Assembly (NCBI RefSeq): GCF_001875665.1
Contig: NZ_MLAL01000023.1
Location: 62,001-126,000, forward strand
Direction of reading: 5' to 3'
DNA from: Corynebacterium sp. NML130628
Lineage (GTDB): Bacteria > Actinomycetota > Actinomycetes > Mycobacteriales > Mycobacteriaceae
Length of the DNA stretch: 64,000 bases
This document shows positions 26,831 to 35,300 of the stretch, in pieces. Below the pieces are notes generated by a model. It was not told the origin of the DNA. It saw only the letters and a program-made list of their open reading frames with translations, and ran no database searches. Every line of letters starts with the position of its first letter. Position 1 is the first letter of the stretch. Position numbers and translations under genes: made by a program.

Positions 26831-26854
26831 GGCCCCGCCGAAAAAGGCGGGGCC
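26831..26854 (-). terminator. Rho-independent terminator of ppiA
   Basis: GGCCCCGCC at 26831-26839 pairs with GGCGGGGCC at 26846-26854 across a short loop. Read on the minus strand it follows the ppiA stop at about 20 bases and leads into a short T-rich tail. Confidence 0.8.
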
Positions 26855-26875
26855 CAAGGGGCAAGCAGTCAGTGA

Positions 26876-27397
26876 CTACTCCACGGTGACGGAGTTGATC
26901 ACAACGTCCTCGACAGGGCGGTCCATACGGCCGGTCGCGACCTTCGAAAGCTCGTCGACGACCTTGCGGGATTCCTCATCGGTGACCTCGCCGAAGATGG
27001 TGTGGCGGTTGTTCAGCCACGGGGTCTCGGCGACGGTGATGAAGAACTGGGAGCCGTTCGTGCCTGGGCCGGCGTTGGCCATGGCCAGCAGGTATGGGCG
27101 GTCGAACTGCAGCTCTGGGTGGAACTCATCGGCGAACTGGAAGCCTGGGCCGCCGGTGCCGGTGCCGGTTGGGTCGCCGCCCTGGATCATGAAGTCGGGG
27201 ATGATGCGGTGGAAGATGGCGCCGTCGTAGAAGGGGCCTTCGGTGGTGCCGGAGGCGTTCTTGGTGGAGTAGTCGAGGGTGCCCTTCGCCAGGCCGGTGA
27301 TGGTGTCGACGGTGTGTGGGGCGTGGTTACCAAACAGGTCGACTTTGATGTCGCCGTGGTTGGTGTGGAACGTCATTGTCTGCGTCTTTTGAGTCAT
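26876..27397 (-). CDS. ppiA: Peptidyl-prolyl cis-trans isomerase, cyclophilin type
   Basis: A 173-aa cytoplasmic cyclophilin that speeds proline isomerisation during protein folding. The active-site segments are present: FHRIIPDFMIQGGDPTGTG (catalytic Arg and Gln), FADEFHP, LLAMANAGPGTNGSQFFIT and LNNRHTIFGEV. There is no signal peptide. Length and motifs match the actinobacterial PpiA found near the origin in Corynebacterium and Mycobacterium. It is transcribed alone, ending in a strong terminator. The minus-strand start (MTQKTQTMTF) was taken because the conserved MTFHTNHGDIKVDLF follows directly. Confidence 0.97.
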   Translation of the reverse strand: MTQKTQTMTFHTNHGDIKVDLFGNHAPHTVDTITGLAKGTLDYSTKNASGTTEGPFYDGAIFHRIIPDFMIQGGDPTGTGTGGPGFQFADEFHPELQFDRPYLLAMANAGPGTNGSQFFITVAETPWLNNRHTIFGEVTDEESRKVVDELSKVATGRMDRPVEDVVINSVTVE

Positions 27398-27521
27398 GGT
27401 GTACAGCGTACACGACCCTCCACGCCCCTCGTCTGGTGCTTATCCGAGACACCCGGAGTAGAGGCACATGTCGGTGCCTCCCGCTAGGGTGGTTGAGAGA
27501 GAACACAACGAAGGAGCACAC

Positions 27522-28091
27522 ATGAACCTCACCACTGCACGACTCGCACTGCGCGGCATCAGCGGCGCCTGGAACTACTTCCGCGAACTCAACAGCAAGC
27601 AGCAGCGCGACGTCTACGAAGCCCTCACCGAAGCCATCAAGGACGACAACATCGACGGCCTCCACGACCTCGCCGACGTCCCACAGCTTGAGGGGATCTA
27701 CGACGCCGCACGCCAGCAGGCAGGCAAAGTCACCCGAGCCAGCCACGCGCGTATCGACGCCCGCCGCGCCCTCCACGCCGCGACCGCCCCTGACCGCAAG
27801 GCTCGTCAGATCGCGCTGAAGAAGGAAGCGCGCAAGCGCAGCACCGGCTCGAAGGTCCTGCTCGCCTCCCTGGGTGCGGGCGCGCTCGCGGCCGGCGGCT
27901 GGGCACTGTGGGAGTTCTACCTGCGCGAAAAGCTCGAGGAGCGCAACCACGAGCCGAAGCACGCGCTGCGCGAGGACTCGGCTGAGGGTACTGCAGGCAC
28001 CGCCACGCTGGTGTACTCCACCGACTCCGCCGACGACCAGTTCGGCACCCTCGACGCACTCGACGGCGACCAGCGCCGCGCTACGAAGTAG
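27522..28091 (+). CDS. Hypothetical protein with one central membrane segment
   Basis: A 189-aa protein starting at ATG 27522 behind GAAGGAG. The N-terminal half is helical and charged (WNYFRELNSKQQRDVYEALT, then RRALHAATAPDRKARQIALK). A membrane segment follows (KVLLASLGAGALAAGGWALW) and then an acidic C-terminal tail. Similar DUF-type proteins sit next to ppiA in many Corynebacterium genomes, but the function is unknown. It is divergent from ppiA, sharing a promoter gap of about 120 bases. Confidence 0.7.
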   Translation: MNLTTARLALRGISGAWNYFRELNSKQQRDVYEALTEAIKDDNIDGLHDLADVPQLEGIYDAARQQAGKVTRASHARIDARRALHAATAPDRKARQIALKKEARKRSTGSKVLLASLGAGALAAGGWALWEFYLREKLEERNHEPKHALREDSAEGTAGTATLVYSTDSADDQFGTLDALDGDQRRATK

Positions 28092-28094
28092 CCG

Positions 28095-28661
28095 CTAGTT
28101 GGCGTCCACCCGCCACGCCAGCAGCAGGTGATTGACCAGGCGGGTCTTCACGTCTGGGAAGAGGTCGCGCAGGTTCGCGCTCATCGGGCGGGTCACCACG
28201 ATGAGCTCGGCCGCGATCTCGGAGGGGGTCAGCGCTGGGTCCACAAGGCCGTGGGGTGCGGCGAGGTCCAGCAGCTCTTGGACGTGCGCGAAGAACTCAT
28301 CGCGGCGCTGCCCCACCGTGGGCTCTAGCGCGTGCGGCGGCTCGTCCGCCAGGGCCGCCACCAGCATGCCGATCCCGGAGTCCACGCACGCCCAGATAAA
28401 GGCGCGCCACTGCTCCTCCGGCGCGGCCTCAAACTTGGCCAGCGTGTCCTCCAGCTTCGCGTCGAGCACGTCAATGAACTCAAGGGCGCACGCCTGGCGG
28501 AGGTCGGCGCGCGTCGGAAAATGCCTGTACAGCGTGGCAATGCCCACGCCTGCGTGCTCCGCGATCTCCCCGAGCGTGACCTCCGAGTTTGGGCGGGTTC
28601 GGAAGTTCTCCACTGCTGCCCGGATCAGCTGTTCGCGCTTCTGCCTCGCATCGGCCCGCAT
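28095..28661 (-). CDS. TetR family transcriptional regulator
   Basis: A 188-aa TetR-type repressor. The N-terminal helix-turn-helix (VTLGEIAEHAGVGIATLYRH, then FPTRADLRQA) is well conserved. The C-terminal helical domain has no assignable ligand. It faces away from the ABC-like/YhgE operon, with the 21-bp inverted repeat at 28678-28698 in the shared promoter region, so it probably represses that operon. Its stop lies four bases from the stop of the convergent upstream gene. Confidence 0.88.
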   Translation of the reverse strand: MRADARQKREQLIRAAVENFRTRPNSEVTLGEIAEHAGVGIATLYRHFPTRADLRQACALEFIDVLDAKLEDTLAKFEAAPEEQWRAFIWACVDSGIGMLVAALADEPPHALEPTVGQRRDEFFAHVQELLDLAAPHGLVDPALTPSEIAAELIVVTRPMSANLRDLFPDVKTRLVNHLLLAWRVDAN

Positions 28662-28677
28662 GGTGCTTCCTTTCCGC

Positions 28678-28698
28678 TTGACATTAACTGATAGTCAA
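28678..28698. promoter_or_regulatory. Candidate TetR operator
   Basis: TTGAC at 28678-28682 is inverted as GTCAA at 28694-28698 around an 11-base AT-rich centre. It lies between the divergent TetR gene and the ABC-like gene, where a shared operator would be expected. Confidence 0.5.
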
Positions 28699-28749
28699 TC
28701 CTACGCTTAGTACCATTCTGCAACGAAAATCAACCAAAGTAGGTGTTCA

Positions 28750-29361
28750 ATGGACTGCATCCTACGAGCCGTCGACGTCGTCGTGCGCCCAGGGAACAAC
28801 CCGGTCAACCTCGAGGTTGGCGAAGGGTTCACGCTGGTCACCTCGCCGCGCGAGTCCGGCGCGTCCACGCTGAGCATGGCGCTCGCCGGACGCTACGAAC
28901 CGCACAGCGGCACCATCGAACTTTTCGACGAGCCCACCACCGCCCGCCAGCGCTTCTCCGAGATCGCCCTGGCCGGCATCCCGCTTATCGACTCCGTCGA
29001 GCGCTCCGTTCCCACAAAGGAAATCATCCGGGAGCAAATCTCCTGGGAGCTGCCGTTCTACCGACGCATCCCGCGTGACCTGCTCGGCCACGAACTCGTC
29101 GAACCCTGGCTGGAACCACTGCAATTCGACCTGGACGAGGACAAGCTGAAGCTCGGCATCGGCGACCTCGGCATCGTCGACCGGATGCGGCTGCGTGTGC
29201 TGCTCGCGCTCATCGCGCGGCCTGACGCGCCGCTCATCATCGTCGACGACCCCGACCAGCTGCGCAACTTCGAACTGCGCAAAGAATTCATCGACAACCT
29301 GCGTGACGTCGCAGAACTCAAACCAGTGCTGGTCAACAGCGTGAACAAGGAGGAGCTATGA
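28750..29361 (+). CDS. Degenerate ABC-type ATPase paired with YhgE/Pip permease
   Basis: A 203-aa ABC-ATPase-like protein with altered catalytic motifs. The Walker A position reads SPRESGASTLSMALAG, with Ala in place of the invariant Lys (GAST instead of GKST). The signature region is LGIGDLGIVDRMRLRVLLAL instead of LSGGQ-type, while Walker B is nearly intact (PLIIVDDPD). ATP hydrolysis is therefore doubtful. The stop overlaps the YhgE start codon (ATGA at 29358), so the two are translated together and likely form one complex. The divergent TetR gene probably controls the pair. Confidence 0.75.
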   Translation: MDCILRAVDVVVRPGNNPVNLEVGEGFTLVTSPRESGASTLSMALAGRYEPHSGTIELFDEPTTARQRFSEIALAGIPLIDSVERSVPTKEIIREQISWELPFYRRIPRDLLGHELVEPWLEPLQFDLDEDKLKLGIGDLGIVDRMRLRVLLALIARPDAPLIIVDDPDQLRNFELRKEFIDNLRDVAELKPVLVNSVNKEEL

Positions 29362-31451
29362 TCGCAGGGCTGCACATCGGCAGCAACTTCCGGAAGTTCG
29401 GTCACGGCAAACTGCCGCCGCTCGCCATCATCGCCATCACGCTCATCCCGCTGCTCTTCGGCGGGCTGTTCGTCTGGTCTTACTACGACCCGCTGGGCAA
29501 CCTGCACAAGATGCCCGTCGCCCTAGTCAACTCGGACGAAGGTGAGCACGGCCTCACCGTCGTCGAAGAGCTCATGGAGGAGCAACCCATGGACTTCCGC
29601 CTCGTCAGCGCGGAGGAAGCCCAACGCGGGGTCGCCGACGGCACCTACTACCTCGGCGTAGAGATCCCCAGCGACTTCTCCGAAGCCGCCGAATCCGTCA
29701 AGTCCGACAACCCTCACCAGGCGAAACTCAACATCTCCCTCAACGAGACCAACGGGTTCATCCCCACCATGCTCGGCAACCAGGTGACCATGATCATGAG
29801 TTCCGTCATCTCGGAGAGCGTGAGTAAAGAGGTGGTCAACCAGCTCTTCGTCGGCTTCAACACCATCCACGACGGCATGGTGCAGGCCGCCGACGGCGCC
29901 GGCCAACTCGACGACGGCGCCAACAAAGCCAAAGACGGCAGCGGCAAGCTCAAGGACGGCGCCGGCAAGCTCGACGGTGGCGTCGGGGAGCTCGACAGCG
30001 GCGTCAAGAAGCTCGCAGACGGCGCGCAGCAGCTCGACTCCGGCATCGGCGAACTCCAGCAGGGCGCCAACACCCTCAACGAGAAGCTCGGCGAGGCATC
30101 CCAAGGCGCCAACAAGCTTGCCGACGGCCTCTCCGCCCTCCAAGACGGCACCAACCAGCTGGGCGCCGGCGCCGCCGCCATCGCCGGCGGCGTAGGCAAG
30201 CTGACCTCCATCACGGACCAGCTTAACGTGGCCCAGAACACCTTCAACAGCATCAACGCCACCCTGGACCAGGCCATCCGCCAACTCGACGCCACCCCCG
30301 TCCCCGGCGCCTCCGACCTGGCCAACCAGGCCCGCGGCCTGAAAGCTCAGCTCAACGGAGACCAGTTCGTCGCCATGAACCCGCAGATGATCAACGACCT
30401 GACCAAACTGCGCAACGGCGCCCACGAACTGTCCACACAGCTCAACGACCCCACCGCCAAATACCGCGCCGGCATGGACCAAGCCGCCGCCGGCGCGCAG
30501 ACACTAGCCCAGGGGCTGCGTATGCTGCACGACGGCTCCGGCACGCTGGTTGTGGGCGTCGGCAAGCTGAAAGACGGCTCCTCCCGCCTCGTCGTGGGAG
30601 CCAACGCCGCAGCCGACGGCACCTCCAAACTCGCCGGCGGCTCCAACCAGCTCGTCGTCGGCCTCAACGAGCTGAACGACGGCCTCGTCACCCTCAGCGA
30701 CGGCACCGGCGAACTCAGCCTCAAACTCAACGAAGGTGCCGACAAAGCCCCGACCTGGGAAGGCGAACGCCTCGAGAAAGCCACCGACGCCGCCGGCAAC
30801 CCCGTCGTCCACAACAACACCGGCGACGAACTCACCTTCTTCGGTAAGGGCCTCTCCCCCTTCTTCCTCTCGCTCTCCCTGTGGATCGGCGGCCTGGTGC
30901 TCTACATGATCCTCGCGCCGTTCTCACGCCGCGTCATCGACTCCGGCACCAACCCCTTCCGCATGCTCGGCCACACCCTGCTGCCCTCCTTTATCGTCGG
31001 CTTCGTGCAAGCTGTGCTGCTGTGGCTCGTACAGGTCGTCGCGATCGGCGTCGAACCGAAGCACCCATTGGGGCTGTTTGGCGTGCTGTGGTTCGGCTCC
31101 TGGGTGTTCATGTCGATCATCCTGGCCATCAACATGGTCTTCGGCCCCGCCACAGGCAGACTCGTCACCATGGCGCTCATGTCCCTACAGCTCGTGGCAT
31201 CCAACGGCCTCTACCCGCCCGAAGTGCAGCCAGGGTTCATCCAGTGGGTCCACGACTGGGACCCAATGCGCTTCACCGTGGACATGATCCGCGTCGCCTT
31301 CTTCGGCACCCATGCCGAAGACCCGCGCCTTCTGCGCGCGATCATTGTGCTGTCCCTCCTGGCCGTCGCCTCCTGGCTGATCGGCGCGTGGGGCATGTGG
31401 AAGCGCCGCATCCTCAACGACAAGGACATCCACCCAGAGCTCGCCCTGTAG
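29358..31451 (+). CDS. YhgE/Pip family membrane protein (ABC-2-like)
   Basis: A 697-aa protein of the YhgE/Pip (phage infection protein) family. One N-terminal membrane helix (LAIIAITLIPLLFGGLFVWS) is followed by a long extracellular region of more than 400 residues dominated by xxxLxxG heptad repeats such as DGAGQLDDGANKAKDGSG. Five or six C-terminal helices (FFLSLSLWIGGLVLYMIL, FIVGFVQAVLLWLVQVV) complete it. Family members act in envelope export or, in some Firmicutes, phage adsorption; here the ATPase-like partner upstream suggests an ABC-2-type exporter. The repeat region is a long coiled stalk. It is translationally coupled to the preceding gene. Confidence 0.88.
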   Translation: MIAGLHIGSNFRKFGHGKLPPLAIIAITLIPLLFGGLFVWSYYDPLGNLHKMPVALVNSDEGEHGLTVVEELMEEQPMDFRLVSAEEAQRGVADGTYYLGVEIPSDFSEAAESVKSDNPHQAKLNISLNETNGFIPTMLGNQVTMIMSSVISESVSKEVVNQLFVGFNTIHDGMVQAADGAGQLDDGANKAKDGSGKLKDGAGKLDGGVGELDSGVKKLADGAQQLDSGIGELQQGANTLNEKLGEASQGANKLADGLSALQDGTNQLGAGAAAIAGGVGKLTSITDQLNVAQNTFNSINATLDQAIRQLDATPVPGASDLANQARGLKAQLNGDQFVAMNPQMINDLTKLRNGAHELSTQLNDPTAKYRAGMDQAAAGAQTLAQGLRMLHDGSGTLVVGVGKLKDGSSRLVVGANAAADGTSKLAGGSNQLVVGLNELNDGLVTLSDGTGELSLKLNEGADKAPTWEGERLEKATDAAGNPVVHNNTGDELTFFGKGLSPFFLSLSLWIGGLVLYMILAPFSRRVIDSGTNPFRMLGHTLLPSFIVGFVQAVLLWLVQVVAIGVEPKHPLGLFGVLWFGSWVFMSIILAINMVFGPATGRLVTMALMSLQLVASNGLYPPEVQPGFIQWVHDWDPMRFTVDMIRVAFFGTHAEDPRLLRAIIVLSLLAVASWLIGAWGMWKRRILNDKDIHPELAL

Positions 31452-31484
31452 GGGCTCTTGCTTCTTGGCGGGGCGCTGTTGGCG

Positions 31485-31651
31485 CACCAAATTCCTGTTT
31501 TTCTAGGTGCGGTTTTGTGTTCTCCCAGGTCGCAGATTGCCCGCGATGGAATTTGGTGTCGAGTTTCCTGGTGGGGACACCAAATTCCTGCTTTCGGGAA
31601 GGTGACTCGGCATTTCCCCAGGTCGCCGGCCCTTCGTGAAGGAATGTGGTG
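31485..31651. repeat. CACCAAATTCC palindromic intergenic repeat, copy 4
   Basis: Arms CACCAAATTCCT (31485-31496), GGAATTTGGTG (31548-31558), CACCAAATTCCT (31578-31589) and GGAATGTGGTG (31641-31651) form two hairpins in a row, separated by CCCAGGTCGC blocks. A related GCGAGTGATAAAAGGCGCAA stretch follows. The 31452-31851 gap holds only these repeats and the DoxX-like promoter. Confidence 0.8.
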
Positions 31652-31851
31652 TCACCAGGATTGCGCGAGTGATAAAAGGCGCAACCAACTTTTCACGACC
31701 TGGGTTTTTGCCTCAATTTGTCGGAAGCCTGTTTGAAGTTCACGAGTGTGGTGCGCTCCCCTACTGCGAGTGTGTTCTTCGACTGGTAGACTCGCCCCAT
31801 TGTTGATACGTCAACACGTTTGGTGATTCACTACTAACGAAGGAGAACACT

Positions 31852-32274
31852 ATGTCTACATCTGCGAAGCTTGCATCCGTTGCCCTGCGCGTACCGACGG
31901 GGCTTTTCATTTTGAACTCTGCCCTGGGAAAGTTCGGCCTCAACCGCGAGGCCGCTGAGGGTCTCCAGGGGATGGCGGCTAGCGGCATCCCTGCACTGAG
32001 CAAGCTGGATCCGGAGCAGTTCGGAAAGGGTCTCGCTGTCTCTGAGGCCGCGGTTGCTGGCGCGCTGCTTGCCCCCTTTGTGAGCAACCGCCTTGCCGGT
32101 GTGGCCCTTGGCTCCTTTGGAGCAGGCTTGTTGACGATGTATTTCAACAACGACGCCATGACTGAAGACGACGGCATCCGCCCTTCCCACGATGGTCTTT
32201 CCTTGGCGAAGGATTCCTGGCTCGTTTCGATGGGCGCGGCGTTGATGGCGCTGCCGAAGAAGCGTAAGAAGTAG
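31852..32274 (+). CDS. DoxX-like small membrane protein
   Basis: A 140-aa membrane protein with about four hydrophobic segments (ALRVPTGLFILNSALGKFG, AAVAGALLAPFVSNRLAGVA, SFGAGLLTMYF, SWLVSMGAALMAL) and a basic tail, which resembles the DoxX/SURF4 fold. ATG 31852 follows a clear GAAGGAG site. Related proteins take part in redox or membrane stress, but no specific role can be assigned. It is monocistronic, with its own strong terminator shared with the convergent surface-protein gene. Confidence 0.7.
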   Translation: MSTSAKLASVALRVPTGLFILNSALGKFGLNREAAEGLQGMAASGIPALSKLDPEQFGKGLAVSEAAVAGALLAPFVSNRLAGVALGSFGAGLLTMYFNNDAMTEDDGIRPSHDGLSLAKDSWLVSMGAALMALPKKRKK

Positions 32275-32296
32275 CCGTTTAGGTTTTCTTGCAAGA

Positions 32297-32339
32297 AAAA
32301 CCCGGCCCGCGCACCGTGTTGGTGTGCGGGCCGGGTTTT
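32297..32339. terminator. Bidirectional terminator
   Basis: AAAACCCGGCCCGC on the left pairs with GCGGGCCGGGTTTT on the right across a GTGTTGGT-type loop. Both flanks end in A/T runs, so it can stop the DoxX-like gene and the convergent surface-protein gene. Confidence 0.85.
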
Positions 32340-32375
32340 GTTATGCCCTGGCCTCAGCCTGAGGCGGAGTCAACG

Positions 32376-35300
32376 TTAGTTGTTCCCCGCTGGCTTGGTT
32401 TTCTCGGAAGGCTTTGCTTCCTCGGCTATCTGGTTGCCCTTCTTGGAAGAACCATCAATCAGGGTCTGGTTGCCGGTTGCCTTGCCCAGCTGGTAGGAGG
32501 AGGTTGCCTCGTCCACACCACAGCTACGCAGGACAAGGTCCGCGATGAGCAGACCGGCGGTGATGGCACCAAGGGCGCCACCAGCAAGACCAAGCATCTG
32601 TGGGTTCGCGACCTGGAACGCACCCTGCAGACCAGCGGCGGTCTCTGCGCGGTCGCGGTCGTAGATACCCAGGCCACGCTGGATGTCATCATTTGCACGC
32701 TTGATCGCGGCGTTGACCTGTGCGTTGAGGTGCTCCAAACCTGGTACGCGCACCTGGGACAGGATCGCCAGCGGAACCATCAGCAGCAGTGGCGATGCCA
32801 TGCCGACCAGGCCAGCGATGCACTTCGGGTCCTTGAAGTTAGCATTCGAGGAACCGGACTGATCAACGGTGATCTTGACATCAGTCCTGGTATTGAGCGG
32901 GGTCGACTGCAGTGCGTTGCCCTCGACGAGGATGTCGAGCCAGTATTCACCATCTACCTTCGGAGGAAGGATCCACTTACCGTTCTCAAACCGCGGCTTC
33001 TCAAAGTTACCGTTCTTATCTTCAGTGCGCTCCTTGTTCTTGATATTGAACTGAAGCTTGCTGAAATCGAACTTAGACTTCGACTCAGGGTTCACCTCGA
33101 TGATGTACTCGCCCTTTTCGTTGCGAGTGACCTTAAACAGGCCCTTTGGATCTGCGATGTTGGCGCCTGCAGAAGTAGACCAACCCTGTGGCAGGACAGA
33201 GACATTGTACTTGGTCACCAGATCGCCACTCGGGTTACGCTCCTCGACAACGATGGTCTGGTGCGCGGCCGCCGGTTTCGGCGTGACTACGAACTTGCCG
33301 TCCTTTGCGCTGCTGGAGACAAGGTCAGCACCCTTGGAAACAACGAAGGTGTTCTTCGGGTCAGCAGGTGCGAACTCTACGTCCTGACCAACCAGCGCAC
33401 CGGTGTTGATTTCCTTGTACTTGCGCTCCTTACCCGGCTTGATGTTCAAGGTGTAGCGAGCCACAACGTTGCCATTGGGGTCAATTTCTTGAACAACGCC
33501 AGACTTACCGGCAGTGCCAGCCTTCGGCTTCGCCACCCACTCCGTAAGCTTCTGGCCCTCGCTGTTTACAGAGCCGCTATCAACTGTCTTGGTTTCGAAG
33601 TTCTCAGCACCGCTCGCCCACACGATGGTGTTCGGGTTGATCTCAAGTGCTCGGAACTCAGAGGTCTCCGGCAGGTCAAGGGTACGTGCGCCCTTACCGT
33701 CGCCAGCGCCGACGGTAAACACATAGTTCGCGTAGACACCACGGTCGTCAGCAACCTGGAATGTGAAGGTCTTGCCTACCGCGCTTTCCTTCGGCTTGAC
33801 TGCGAAAGCGCTGCCCTGCTCAGACACCTCGAAGAATTCGCTCATCTTCGTTGTGATATCCGTGAGGTTGCTCTTGCCTTCAGCAGTTGCACCGGTCGAA
33901 TCGGCCGAAGCTATTGAGCCATCGAGGAGTTTGAAGATCTTATCGCCTTCGTAACGAGCAAGCTTGGCCACACCGTCAGTGGTGATGGTGCGCTCAATAG
34001 TTTTGTTCGTATCGCGGCCAGGCTTCAGGTTGAACGTGTAGCGCTCGAAAATGTAGCCGTCCTTCGTACGGTTCTCGACGACGACCTCTCCGTCCGCGTT
34101 ACGCAGCGGCTTCAGTTCCATCGTGGAACCGTCCTCTGGCTTGGACTGCAGCAGCTCTCCACCTTTGACCAGCTTCAGGTTGGTTCCCTGGATAGCCATG
34201 TCGTTATCGGTGGTGATGTCGTGCTTGAGTTCCTTGACCTCACCCGGCTTGACCTTTACGACCCACTCAGTGACGACAAGTTCAACGTACGGCTTGTTGC
34301 CGTTGTTCGGATCATGCTTGATCTTGTCGCCGACCATGTCAGGGTACGCGAGCTCCGCGTTACCGTGGTCCTTCGGCTGGTTCTGGTCGTCGATGCTGTA
34401 CCAGCGAATGGTTTCTTGCACGCGAACAATGCCTTCAGCACCAGGTTTGAAGCGGAAGCGCATGTCGGTGATGTCGCCGTTCGCGTTCTTCTTCTCTTCA
34501 CCCGCAGAGATGATCAAATCCTCGCCCTTGACGACGCGAAGGTTGTTGTTCTTCTCATCACCGGTACGGATCGTCATCAGTGAACGATCAATTACATCGC
34601 GAGAGCGGGTCTCCTTATCCAAGGAGTCTGCATTGCGTGCTGGGTTGATCTGGATGTTCCATACACCACGCAGCTCGCCCTTCTCGTCGTGTACCTGCAC
34701 GACGACCTTGCTGACATCGCTTGCGTTCGCAGCAGCCTCAGTTGGCTTGATGACCCACTTGCCGTTCTCCTCGGTCAGCGTCGCATAGTCCGTGCCGTTG
34801 CCCACAATTTTGGCGGTGAGCTTATCCTGCTTGTCGATCTCAACCTTGCCGTCGTGGTTAATGATGACGTCGCGGATGTCTGGTCCAGCATTCGGGTCCT
34901 TCTTCACAATGAAGGTGAACTCGTACTTGCGACCATTCTCATCGACGAACGTGACGTGTGCTTCACCCTCGGAGCCCTCGTTCGGGACAATCTTCCAATT
35001 GTCGCCGTCCTTCACGATTTCCTTGATCACCTTATTTTGATCGGAAGTGATCTCGTACTTGGTGCCGCCACGGCGCTCAACGTAGCCGACCGAGGTGTCA
35101 GCGATCTCGCGTGTGACCTTGTAGGTGGAGTTGAAGTTCTCGATCGTGATGATGTTTTCCTTCTCAACACCATCCTTCGAGGTCACCTTCACATGCACTT
35201 CGCCCTGAACGTTCTTGTCCTTCGGCGTGACAACGATGTTACCGGCACCGTCGTCCTCAACCTTGGCGATGTCACCGCCCTTGAGAACCTCGAACTTGTC

